NCBI GenBank assembly: GCA_963727415.1
Contig: CAVSGF010000001.1
Span: 186,001-250,000, forward strand
Length of the DNA stretch: 64,000 nucleotides
Reading direction: 5' to 3'
From: DASQPR01 sp963727415
Lineage (GTDB): Bacteria > Actinomycetota > Actinomycetes > Mycobacteriales > Micromonosporaceae
Each line of letters opens with the position of its first letter. Position 1 is the first letter of the stretch. Made by a program: the position numbers and the translations under genes. Below, piece by piece: positions 8,801-17,514 of this stretch. The notes beneath the pieces are model-generated. The model was not told the DNA's origin. It ran no database searches and was given only the letters and a program-made list of their open reading frames with translations.

Positions 8801-10727
8801 CTAGTTCGATGTGGAGGGAGTTGTGCCGGCAACGGATGAGGAAGCGCTCGTGACGAACCCGGATTGCCCACTGATCCACTTCCCTGCCGACGCCTGAGAG
8901 CCAGACGGGACCAGATCGCCGAAGATCAACAGCGACGTGATGGACCCGGAGTCGACATCCAGCACGTAGCCACTGTTGATGTTGAGTCCGCCGGATTTCG
9001 GCGTGAGCAGCAGAGGGCCGCCCAGGGTACCCAGCAAGGCGCCGCCGGCGAGCGCATCCGGCCAGTTGTCGCCGATCGTCAAGCCTGCTACCTGCCCGCC
9101 GGAGAACAACCGGCTCGCCACCGCCGCGGCGGTCGCGTACCGGTTCGCACCGGCCAGCGGAATGAACGAGTCGTAGCGGGTGCCGAGCGCGGTCGCTGCC
9201 TGGTCACCTACCGCAAACAGCGCGGCATCGACGCGGCCCGCGTTCGCCACCTCAAAGGAGTCAAGGTAGGACTTCGTATCGGCCGGTAGCTTCGTGTCCG
9301 CGGTGAGGACGACCACCGCGGGCGTCTGGCCGGCGACGTCGTACGAGCCGGCAGCGGCGCCAGCACCAAGTGCATCCGGAAAATTCATTCCGGTGGCGGC
9401 AAGGACCATCCGAGGGCTCGACGTAATCTCCTGCGCGATCCGAATCGAGGTCGCGAACCGGTTCGCTCCCCCCAGACGGCTCACCTTGTAGCCGGCGGAA
9501 CTGATCGTGTTCTCGGTCGAGAGGCTGATGGCAGACGTGGATCCCAGCAGATACACCGTCTTCGCCGACCGGTTCGAGCTACCCAGGACGCGCTGGATCT
9601 CCGTCCAGGTATCGGAATTCAAGCTCGTCGGCGACGTCATCAGAAGCGGCCCGTGCTTCGCGGCGGCCAACGCGGCACCGCTGACCGCGTCGGCATAGGT
9701 GTCAGATCGCGACAGGACAACCGAATTGGCGACCTCCAAGCCCGGCTCGGGCGAATCCGCCGTGGCCCAGTGGTATTGGGCGATGGCGAGCGCAGTGAGG
9801 AACCTGTTGGCTCCCGCGAGAGTGACGACCTGGTCCCGATTATCAGCGAGGTATGCCGGGACTCCCGAAAGACCGGTCAGGCTCGGGGTCCCGCCGCTGG
9901 CTGGCACCGTCCACACCGCACCGCTGACGTCGTAGGCGATGGTCGTCCCATCGCCAGACCACGCCGGGTCGTCATGTTCCACCGCATCCGACGTGATCTC
10001 CACGACGTTGCCGCCATTCAGATCGGAGACGAAGATCTGCTGATGCCCGGAGTCACTCCGGACCCACGCAACATGCTTACCATCCGGGGAGACCGCCGGG
10101 CTGGCCGCATTCGTAACGATCGTGGCCACCGAGCCACCGCCCGACGGGTCGTAGCGGACGACGTCCGGCGTCCCTGTCGGGGTGCCTCCGGAGTCGGACT
10201 GCCGTTGTGCCACGACGATGCCGGCAGGGCTGCCGTCAGGACCGGCATCCGGATGGGTGTAGTCGAAGCCGTCACTGGTCGACGGCGCTCGAGTAGGGGC
10301 TCGGCGAGCTCGACGCCGACATCAACTGCCACGGCTGGCCGGCCGCGGCCTGCTCCGACCAGTAGATGGTGCGACCGTCGGCAGACCAGGTCGGATGGTG
10401 ACGCGTGGCGCTACCGTCGGCGGGCACCACGGTGACTTTCTCGATCGCACCGCCGGTGTAACGGATCGAGTCGAGCGCGCTGCCTGGACCGATGTAGATG
10501 GCGCGGCTACCGTCAGGCGACCATTGCGCTTCGGATGCCGACTCGCCGACCGAGACCGGCGAGGCACTAGAGACCGCGATCGACGTGCCGCCATTTGACG
10601 CGGTTAGGACAGAGGCGAAGCCGGCGTGGCTGGCCCACGCGTGCGGCGGATCAACTGCGGGCGCTCCGGCCACGAGTGCCAGGGCGGAGGCCACAAGGAT
10701 GCCTATACGAAGGCGCGACTTGGTCAA
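8801..10727 (-). CDS. Cell-wall-binding repeat 2 protein with TolB-like propeller, frameshifted
   Basis: After removing one base near 10268 the gene is 642 codons long. A TTG start at 10727 is preceded by GGGAGA. Signal peptide LRIGILVASALALVAG with AWA cleavage. Residues about 40-260 look like TolB/WD40-type blades (EAQWSPDGSRAIYIGPG, HHPTWSADGRTIYWSE, SPAVSPDGKHVAWVR, DDPAWSGDGTTIAYD). The C-terminal half has three cell-wall-binding repeat 2 units, marked by LAGANRFLTAL, LGGANRFATSI and LAGANRYATAA, each followed by a (F/W/Y)(P/A)DA(L/V) segment. Such repeats tether exported proteins to wall polymers. It was split at 10213/10272 by the frameshift. It lies just upstream of the sedolisin on the same strand and may scaffold or regulate a surface function. 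Confidence 0.85.
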
Positions 10728-10905
10728 CAGGTCTCCCGGACTAGTGCGACCAGACGGCTCCTGGCGCGCTATCGAGCGCCTCGATTGGAAGCCGTGGCAG
10801 TGGCGACTGTAGAGCCTCACGGTTCACTCGCGCTACCCCGATGCCCCCATGGGCGTTCGTCTAATCCCTCGGCGACGGCAGCGCCCTGCCGCGAATGGGC
10901 GGCGT

Positions 10906-11508
10906 TCACATCGCCGCGGCAGCGTGCAGCGCCGCGACCGCGGACCGTGCGAAGACGGCCAACATCGGGTTAGGCAATGGAGCGCGGATGACGGCGAGGT
11001 GCCAGTAAACTGGGCCGATGACGAGGTCCACCGCCACGTCAGCCGGGATGATTTTGGCCAGTTCGCCACGTGCGACCGCGCGCTCCACGATCAAGTTGCT
11101 GACATCCCGCTGAGCGCCGCGGAGGACATCCCTCAGCGTGACGGAGATCTGATCATTGCGAGCAGCCTCAGCGAGCAGGTCCGGAATGATCTGAGATGCA
11201 AGAGGATGTTTGAGGGCCCGGGCGACGAACCGGAGCAGGATCTCAACATCGCTATCGAGGGCCCCAGTGTCCGGAACCGGAAGTCCCGCGCCCGCGACCG
11301 AGCCCACGATCTCGAGAACCATCTCCAGCTTCGAAGGCCACCTGCGGTAAACCGCGGTCTTGCCCACACCGGCGCGTCGTGCGACCGCTTCGACGGAAAG
11401 GCGCCCGTAGCCAACACGGGCCAGTTCTTGCACCAGCGCCTTCTGGATAGCCTCGGTGATGTCACCCCGCAGCAGCGCCGCGCCGGCGAGGGGTCGCTTT
11501 ATGTCCAT
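10906..11508 (-). CDS. TetR-family transcriptional regulator
   Basis: Encodes about 200 residues. The N-terminal helix-turn-helix is clear: AIQKALVQELARVGYGRLSVEAVARRAGVGKTAVYRRWPSK, with the typical Y(R/Y)RWPSK recognition end. The C-terminal ligand-binding domain (about residues 70-200) has the TetR_C pattern RFVARALKHP, LIVERAVARGELAKIIPADVAVDLVIGPVYW. The ATG at 11508 is preferred; a GTG six bases further upstream is possible. It is transcribed away from the ABC exporter operon at 11634, and two inverted repeats lie in the 125-bp gap, so it most likely represses itself and the exporter. The inducing ligand is unknown. Confidence 0.88.
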   Translation of the reverse strand: MDIKRPLAGAALLRGDITEAIQKALVQELARVGYGRLSVEAVARRAGVGKTAVYRRWPSKLEMVLEIVGSVAGAGLPVPDTGALDSDVEILLRFVARALKHPLASQIIPDLLAEAARNDQISVTLRDVLRGAQRDVSNLIVERAVARGELAKIIPADVAVDLVIGPVYWHLAVIRAPLPNPMLAVFARSAVAALHAAAAM

Positions 11509-11540
11509 CACCACACTCGCAACATAACATACGACGGTAC

Positions 11541-11560
11541 GATTGCGTCGCGACGCAATC
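11541..11560. promoter_or_regulatory. 20-bp perfect palindrome, TetR operator candidate
   Basis: GATTGCGTCGCGACGCAATC is a perfect 20-bp palindrome in the gap between the divergent TetR gene and the ABC exporter. It lies about 32 bp upstream of the TetR start. Size and symmetry fit a TetR-dimer site. Confidence 0.65.
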
Positions 11561-11581
11561 GGTTCTACTGTTCGGTGCCGA

Positions 11582-11604
11582 CGAAACGGTTGCGTTCCGT
11601 TTCG
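11582..11604. promoter_or_regulatory. Second inverted repeat, operator candidate
   Basis: Arms CGAAACGG and CCGTTTCG with a 7-nt spacer (TTGCGTT), 29 bp upstream of the exporter permease start and followed by TTGACA at 11608-11613. It may be a second operator or an element of the exporter promoter or leader. Confidence 0.5.
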
Positions 11605-11633
11605 CCGTTGACAACGACCTGGGAGCCTGCAGT

Positions 11634-12527
11634 ATGACGAGCATTCCCATTACGAAGCGACCAAGCCCTGAGCTCGAGGCGCTCGCTTCCCGAAACGGCC
11701 TGGCCGTGGCGGGCGCGCGGCCGGACCTCGTCACCTACCTGCGGCAGACCTGGCAGTACCGGCACTTCGCGAACGCGTTCTCGACCGCCGGCGTCGTCGC
11801 GGCGCTCGGGCAGCACCGCCTCGGCCGGATGTGGCAGGTCTTGACGCCGCTATCCAATGCCGGCGTCTACTACTTGATCTTCGGCGTGATCATCGGCACC
11901 AGCCGCGGCGTCGACAACTTCATCACATATCTCTGCATCGGCGTCTTCTTCTTCACCTACACCGCGCAAGTGGTACAGCAGGGCGTACTGGCCATCACCA
12001 AGAACGTCGGCCTCGTACGCGCGCTCCAGTTTCCACGCGCCACCCTGCCGATCTCCACCACGCTGACGCAACTGCAGAACCTGTTCGCGTCGATGATCGT
12101 GCTGCTGGCAATCGTGCTGCTCTCCGGCGAGTCGGTTCGATGGACCTGGTTGCTCCTGGTACCACTCATCGCCATGCAAACGATCTTCAACGCGGGGCTC
12201 GGGATGCTGATGGCACGAATCGGCAACAAGATCACCGATCTCAAGCAGATCTTGCCGTTCGCCATGCGGACGTGGATGTATTCGTCCGGTGTCATGTATC
12301 CGGCGACGTCGTTCGCGGAACATCTCCCGACGCCGCTCGCACACCTCGCGATGGCCAATCCCTTGGTGGTCTTCATTGAGATCGCCCGCCAGGCGCTACT
12401 GCCGACCGCTCCTGCGATCATGCCTACATCGACGTTGTGGATCCTCGGAGTCGGCTGGGCCGCTGTCATCGGCACTGGTGGCTTCATCTACTTTTGGCTG
12501 GGCGAACAGGAGTACGGACGTGGCTGA
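11634..12527 (+). CDS. ABC-2 permease of polysaccharide exporter (TagG/Wzm type)
   Basis: Encodes 297 residues. The protein has a soluble N-terminus (about 60 residues) followed by about six transmembrane segments typical of ABC-2 permeases that export undecaprenyl-linked polymers: VYYLIFGVIIGTSRG, TYLCIGVFFFTYTA, MIVLLAIVLL, WLLLVPLIAMQTIF, then LGMLMARIGNKITDLKQIL and the C-terminal ILGVGWAAVIGTGGFIYFW. The motif LVRALQFPRATLPIS is characteristic of TagG/RfbD-like permeases. The stop overlaps the GTG start of the ATPase by 8 bases, so the two subunits are translationally coupled. It would form the membrane channel that carries a wall polymer across the membrane. The substrate is inferred from the surrounding glycosyltransferases. 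Confidence 0.87.
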   Translation: MTSIPITKRPSPELEALASRNGLAVAGARPDLVTYLRQTWQYRHFANAFSTAGVVAALGQHRLGRMWQVLTPLSNAGVYYLIFGVIIGTSRGVDNFITYLCIGVFFFTYTAQVVQQGVLAITKNVGLVRALQFPRATLPISTTLTQLQNLFASMIVLLAIVLLSGESVRWTWLLLVPLIAMQTIFNAGLGMLMARIGNKITDLKQILPFAMRTWMYSSGVMYPATSFAEHLPTPLAHLAMANPLVVFIEIARQALLPTAPAIMPTSTLWILGVGWAAVIGTGGFIYFWLGEQEYGRG

Positions 12528-13355
12528 TCTCTTCACCGTGCAGGCCCAATCAACACCAGCCGGTGACTCGCCCAAGTTGGGCAAGCCGACTGTGATCGTC
12601 GATGATGTCCACGTCGTGTACCGCGTATTCGGCGGAGGCAAAAAGGGTGGTCCGCGCGCGACCAGCAATAGCGCGGCGCGAACGCCGTCAAACGCATGGT
12701 CACTGGTGCGCGAGGGCCGGCCCCAAGCTTGATCCACGCGGTCAAAGGGGTCACGTTCACGGCGCACGAGGGCGAAGCCATCGGCCTGATCGGCAGCAAC
12801 GGTTCCGGCAAGTCGACCATTCTCCGCACTATCGCCGGACTATTGCCTCCGGAGAGAGGCACCGTGTATACGGCCGGCCAGCCCTCGCTTCTGGGTGCGA
12901 ACGCGGTCTTGCTCAACGATCTGTCCGGCGAAGATAACGTCATCCTTGGCCTCTTGGCGATGGGCTTCACGAAGCAGGAAGCTCACGACCGCCTGACGGA
13001 GATCGTCGAATTCTCCGGGATCAACGAACGTGGCGACTTCAGCGAGTTGCCGATGAACACATATTCGTCCGGGATGGCAGCGCGTTTGCGATTCGCGATC
13101 GCCGCGGCGAAGATGCACGACGTCCTGCTGGTCGATGAGGCTCTGGCGACCGGCGATGCGAGGTTCCGGAGAAAGAGCGAGCAACGCGTGCGCGAGATGC
13201 TCGCCGGAGCCGGCACCGTCTTTCTGGTCAGCCACGCCGTCAACACCATTGTCGAGGTATGCAACCGGACCATCTGGCTCGAAGGAGGCGTGCTCCGGAT
13301 GGACGGACCTACCCACGAGGTGGTTGCGGCGTATGAGGACTACGTCAACCGATAG
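12520..13355 (+). CDS. ABC exporter ATPase (TagH/Wzt type), frameshifted
   Basis: Begins with GTG (VADLFTVQAQ), overlapping the permease. The first frame contains VIVDDVHVVYRVFGGGKKGG, the expected N-terminal strand with the Y-x-F stacking residue, and then breaks between about 12672 and 12690. The second frame continues with MVTGARGPAPSLIHAVKGVTF, Walker A GSNGSGKST, signature MNTYSSGMAARLRF, Walker B MHDVLLVDEALATGD and switch His VFLVSHAVNT. Adding one base gives 279 codons, normal for TagH/Wzt ATPases without a C-terminal carbohydrate-binding module. The lack of that module suggests export not coupled to recognition of a chain-end modification. The break probably reflects a lost base in the sequence. 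Confidence 0.85.
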
Positions 13356-13377
13356 CCTCGACGAATCGACGAAGACC

Positions 13378-13401
13378 GCGGCCGTCGACATCGACGGCCG
13401 C
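13378..13401. terminator. Hairpin between convergent genes
   Basis: Inverted repeat GCGGCCGTCGA / TCGACGGCCGC with only CA between the arms (the real loop would be wider). It sits 23 bp after the ATPase stop and just before the GT2 stop on the other strand, so it can end both transcripts. Confidence 0.55.
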
Positions 13402-13411
13402 GCACGTCGAT

Positions 13412-15089
13412 CTAGGCCCTCCAGCCCATTCGGCGAAGCAGCCTCCCGGCCCGCCGCTTCAGTCGCCTAGCCCGCCGCTTCAGTCGCCTGACCCGCTGCT
13501 TCAGTCGGCGTTTTGCGAAAAACAGCAGGTCAGACCGGGTGGCCAGCTTGTACTCAAGCGCGAGTTCGCGCTCCGGCTGCTTGACCGGACGAATAACGAA
13601 CAGGCGGAATCCGGTCCGTGCGATCGTCCGAGGACGAGGCAAGCGTGCCGGCAGACGCAAAGGTGCACGGTACGTCTGCCCGCCCTCTGTGGTCTGAATG
13701 ACTGTGTCCAGGCGGCCGCCGAATCGCGGAGCCTCGGCGGCCAGATCGCTCACCAGCCACTCGAACACCAGCGTTGTCCGACCATCCACATCATCGGGCG
13801 CGATGATGCTTACCTTGGCACCTCGTCGCCCGATGACGGCGGTCAAACCAGCGCGCCTGAGTTCTGCCTCGTCGAATGGGCTGGTCGCCCGCACGACGAA
13901 GGCGGCGTGGTCGCCACTGGCAGGCTTCCACGCGACGGCCTCGACGGCGAGCTGATGGGCCATCATCTCGACGGGCTTATCGGTAATGAAGTACCACGCA
14001 TCGGGAAAACCGTGGTGATCGCGAAAGAACGGATACGCGGCGTACAGCCCGGTTTCGTCGCGTACGAACTCCGGTGGCTCGTTTCCGATATTGTGCTCGA
14101 TGACGGCAAGAGCCTCATCGACAAGACCGCGCTGCGCGAGCGAAATCCTCAACCGACGGTACGGGTCCAGGCGCATCCGCATTCCTCGGTCAGGTACTCG
14201 TGGGCGAGCTGCCCGAACATCCCGATCAGCCGCTCCTGCGTCGGCCGATCCAACCGCAGCAGGTCCGGCCTGGTCACTTTGCCGATCTCTGAGGTGAAGT
14301 TGCGCCGCAGTACCGCATCGCGGCGTGGACCCGGCTCCAGAATGCTGGCATTCTCATCCATGATCTGCCCGGTACACTTAAGTCGCAGCTCGCGGCTCGA
14401 GCTATACGTGATGTTGCTGTTGTTATCCCGCTTGATCGCGAAGTAGTAGTCGTAGTCGGCCAGTACGGCGATTCGCTTAGCCCGGACCGCAGCGGCGACC
14501 GTGAAAGGCTGATCGCTGCACCATCGGAAGGTCTTCCGGGTATCGGATGCGGTACGGATTCAAGTACCACGCGTCGGAACAGCTTGGTGTTGGACATCGC
14601 GAACGGAAGCTCGGAGTTGTAGAGGTCACATCGGTGTTCGTCTTCGCTGAAGATCGCGAGCGGTACGTAACTGCCGCCGATTCCCACCATCCGGCCGGCG
14701 ACCAGGTCAGCGTCGTACCGATCAGCGGCAGCGACAAGGCGCTCAAGCGCCTCGCGACCGAGATAGTCATCCGACCCGACGAAGAAGACATAGCGCCCGC
14801 GTGCCGCCTGAAGACCGCGGTTGGACGGCGCTGCGGGGCCACCCGAGTTCTGCTGGTGGAGGACCTTGACCATGGCGGGGTACTTGGCAGCGAGCCGTTC
14901 CAGGAGGGCCGGGCTGCCGTCGGTCGAGCCGTCATTGACCGCGATGATCTCCATGCGGTCACGGCCGATGGACTGATCGATCAACGATTTGATGCACTGC
15001 TTGAGGTAAGGCATCGTGTTGTACACCGCAAGGATGACGCTCACATCCGGAGGATCCACACCCTCGGCGGTCGATAGAACCGTTGCCAT
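13412..15089 (-). CDS. GT2 family glycosyltransferase with C-terminal extension, frameshifted
   Basis: The N-terminal ~200 residues are a family 2 GT-A transferase: VSVILAVYNTMPYLKQCIKSL, IIAVNDGSTDGSPALLE, QNSGGPAAPSNRGLQAARGRYVFFVGSDDYLG (the DD is the metal/nucleotide-sugar site). Reading then shifts three times (near 14560, 14530 and 14185). Pieces in order are NPYRIRYPEDLP, FTVAAAVRAKRIAVLADYDYYFA with GQIMDENASILEPG, and a C-terminal domain from MRLDPYRRLRISLAQRG to a strongly Arg/Lys-rich tail. The overall length of about 558 codons and the long basic tail resemble teichoic-acid-type polymerases or decorating enzymes such as TarS/TarQ. The ATG at 15089 has GAGG upstream. It is convergent with the exporter and probably extends or decorates the exported glycopolymer. 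Confidence 0.78.
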
Positions 15090-15788
15090 TCGTTTTCCTC
15101 AAGGCCTCTCGAACAGACATACCGCGCCCGGTCGAACCGGGCCGGCCCCACGCGGACCCGCCACCACGTTCGGTCCACCGGCACCCGGTCGGCGGGGCAC
15201 CGCCGCGCAAATTCCCAACCGGATCAACGCGGTTACCGGAGGTGCTGGTCGCCAACCAGAGGCCCTGAGACGCGTGCGCATCGCAGAATTCATGACAAGT
15301 TCGACCAGAGATGGAACGTCGCGATAACGCCGGACCACGGATGGATGAAGTGAGCACTTTCCGGTTGCACGCACGCGCTTGATGGCGAGCGCTCGTGATG
15401 GAGCCGACATGCCAGGCTCACCGGCCCTCCCACGCCGCACCAGACCTCCCGGCGACCAGCGCGGCCGACGGCCGCGTAAACCACAAACACATACCTTCCA
15501 ACCCGGCGATGGGGAACAAGATCGAAGTCGTGTCCGTGAATGACCGGACGGGCGACCTGCCTTTCGGGTGGAAGAGCGCTGTCACTTTACCCCGTCGTGG
15601 CTGAGGATTTGCCGCAGCTTGCAGCGTCCTTCCGCGGCACCGGGCCGTGTGATCCCAACCACAGCGGAGCCGGCGGCCAACGTGCGGGTTCTCGACGGTT
15701 AGGAGCACAAAAGTATGGTGGTCGCGGTGTCGCCCGCATGACGATGGCGACCTCCTCCACCCGCGGGATCACCGACCAAGGAGATTGA
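15090..15788. other. 699-bp divergent intergenic region
   Basis: Separates the GT2 gene (minus strand) from the 2-epimerase (plus strand). No frame here has protein-like composition. It must hold two divergent promoters. The only firm signal is AAGGAGA at about 15779-15785, serving the epimerase GTG start. Confidence 0.45.
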
Positions 15789-16880
15789 GTGAAGGTAGTC
15801 AGCGTTGTCGGGGCCCGACCCCAACTCGTCAAGCTGGCGCCCGTCGCCGCCGCGTTCTCCAAGACCGGCCATCAGCACGTGATCGTGCATACCGGCCAGC
15901 ACTACGACGTCGACCTATCCGATGTCTTCTTCACTGGGCTGGGGATCCCGGACCCAGACGTTCACTTGGGCGTTGGGTCGGGAAGTCACGGCGTGCAGAC
16001 CGGCGCGGTGCTGAGCGCCATCGACCCGGTTCTTTCGGAGGCAAATCCGGACTGGGTCCTCGTGTACGGCGACACCAACTCCACGCTTGCTGGCGCCGTG
16101 GCCGCGGTAAAGCAGCACCTGCGGGTCGCACATCTGGAAGCCGGGCTGCGGTCCTTCAACCGCCGGATGCCGGAGGAGCACAACCGCGTACTCACCGACC
16201 ACGCCGCCGATCTGCTGCTGGCTCCGACCCGGGAAGCCATGCGCCATCTGGCCGATGAGGGCCTGGCCGCGCGATCGGTGTTGGTCGGGGACGTCATGGT
16301 CGACGTCTGCCTGCGGGTACGCGATTCCATACTCGCCGGTGACCTGCCTGCCGCGCAGTTGCCGGACGGCATCGATCCGAGCCAGCCGTATTTGATCGCG
16401 ACGCTGCACCGTGCCGAGAACACCGACGACCCGGCCCGCCTGGACAGCCTGCTCAGCGCGTTGGCCGCGCTTACCATGCCGGTCGCCCTCCTGGCTCACC
16501 CCCGTCTCGTCGCCCGCGCCGACGCGTTCGGGCTAAAGCTGTCGCGTGGTGCCCTCCATGTCGGCCGACCGATCGGCTACGCCGCGATGGTGGCGGCGGT
16601 ACTCGGCTCGGCCGGTGTCGTCACTGACTCGGGCGGCCTGCAGAAAGAGGCATACCTGTTGAAGCGGGTCTGCACCACGCTGCGTCCCGAGACGGAGTGG
16701 GTGGAAACGCTCGATTCCGGATGGAATCGTCTGATTCCGGATCCTCGCCGCCTCCCGTCCGAGGAATGGATCGCTGCGGCGACTCGGCCCGCGCCGACCA
16801 CCGGCACGGCTACACCGTTCGGGGACGGCACCGCCGCCGTCGCGGTGGTTGGCGAACTCGAACGCCATCTCGGCGCCTGA
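15789..16880 (+). CDS. wecB: UDP-GlcNAc 2-epimerase (WecB/WbpI family)
   Basis: Encodes 363 residues. Non-hydrolysing UDP-N-acetylglucosamine 2-epimerase family, a cytoplasmic GT-B-fold enzyme that inverts C2 of UDP-GlcNAc, or (in WbpI) of UDP-GlcNAc(3NAc)A. Family marks: VVGARPQLVKLAPV, IVHTGQHYD, LVYGDTNSTLAG, HLEAGLRSFNRRMPEEHNR, TLHRAENTDD and VVTDSGGLQKEAYLL, with the conserved Asp, Glu and His residues in place. The start is GTG with AAGGAGA 4 bases upstream. It is monocistronic, closed by a 36-bp perfect palindrome. With the WbpD-like, Gfo/Idh, DegT and dehydrogenase genes it could provide the final step to UDP-ManNAc(3NAc)A; with WecC alone it would give UDP-ManNAcA. The sequence cannot tell which substrate it uses. 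Confidence 0.88.
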   Translation: MKVVSVVGARPQLVKLAPVAAAFSKTGHQHVIVHTGQHYDVDLSDVFFTGLGIPDPDVHLGVGSGSHGVQTGAVLSAIDPVLSEANPDWVLVYGDTNSTLAGAVAAVKQHLRVAHLEAGLRSFNRRMPEEHNRVLTDHAADLLLAPTREAMRHLADEGLAARSVLVGDVMVDVCLRVRDSILAGDLPAAQLPDGIDPSQPYLIATLHRAENTDDPARLDSLLSALAALTMPVALLAHPRLVARADAFGLKLSRGALHVGRPIGYAAMVAAVLGSAGVVTDSGGLQKEAYLLKRVCTTLRPETEWVETLDSGWNRLIPDPRRLPSEEWIAAATRPAPTTGTATPFGDGTAAVAVVGELERHLGA

Positions 16881-16901
16881 TCACGCAAATCACCCATAAA
16901 C

Positions 16902-16937
16902 CGATGGAGCCCCGGCCGCGCGGCCGGGGCTCCATCG
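16902..16937. terminator. 36-bp perfect inverted repeat terminator
   Basis: Every base from 16902 to 16937 pairs symmetrically (arms beginning CGATGGAGCCCCGGCC), 21 bp after the epimerase stop. It is an extremely stable hairpin without a T-run, able to act on both strands. Confidence 0.75.
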
Positions 16938-16958
16938 ATTGCGTTGCCAGTTCGCCTG

Positions 16959-17360
16959 TTACCCGGAGCTTAGTGAGCCGGCAGGGCGGTCGCCGCTGCC
17001 GAACATAACCTGCGCGACGTAGACCGCGGTCTCGTAGCGGTTCGCACCACTCCTGAAGGGTGAAGCGCCGAACACGCCCCACGTGTGCTGGGCCAATCCA
17101 GTCGGGGTCGGCGCGTCGCACACGTTAGCGCCATCGGATGATCTCGCGCTACCCACAAACAATGCCGCTGGCGGCAAACGGAGCCTCAACGGACGCAACG
17201 GTTCCGACGCATCCCTCTCCACCAGCGATGATGCGTCTGAGGTCGGTGGCAAAAATGTTTTCACGAATTCGCGACGGTCTCGGATGGAGGGCCTCACCGT
17301 TGCGGACAAATCACCGCAAATGCGGCTGCGATCCGTCACTGTGCATTGCCGTGAGCGCAT
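16959..17360 (-). pseudogene. Possible cell-wall-binding-repeat remnant
   Basis: A minus-strand frame of up to 133 codons. Its C-terminal ~45 residues include GVFGASPFRSGANRYETAVYVAQVMFG, where GANRYETAVYVAQ closely resembles the start of a cell-wall-binding repeat 2 unit (compare GANRYATAAAVAS in the full protein at 8801-10727). No signal peptide and no further repeats are present, and the N-terminal part is not protein-like. It may be a relic left by duplication or rearrangement within the locus, or a chance ORF with a short true fragment. Confidence 0.35.
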
Positions 17361-17514
17361 TCCCGCCCGTATCCTCAGTCGGCGATGGTCTCCGAATCGA
17401 CGACCGGAGGCGTCACCACGTACTGTCTATGGCGCCGCACACGTTCTTCGGTTGGATTGATGTTCGCGCGGATGGCCACGTCCACGGCGCGACGGACAAG
17501 GCATGTGAGTCAAA

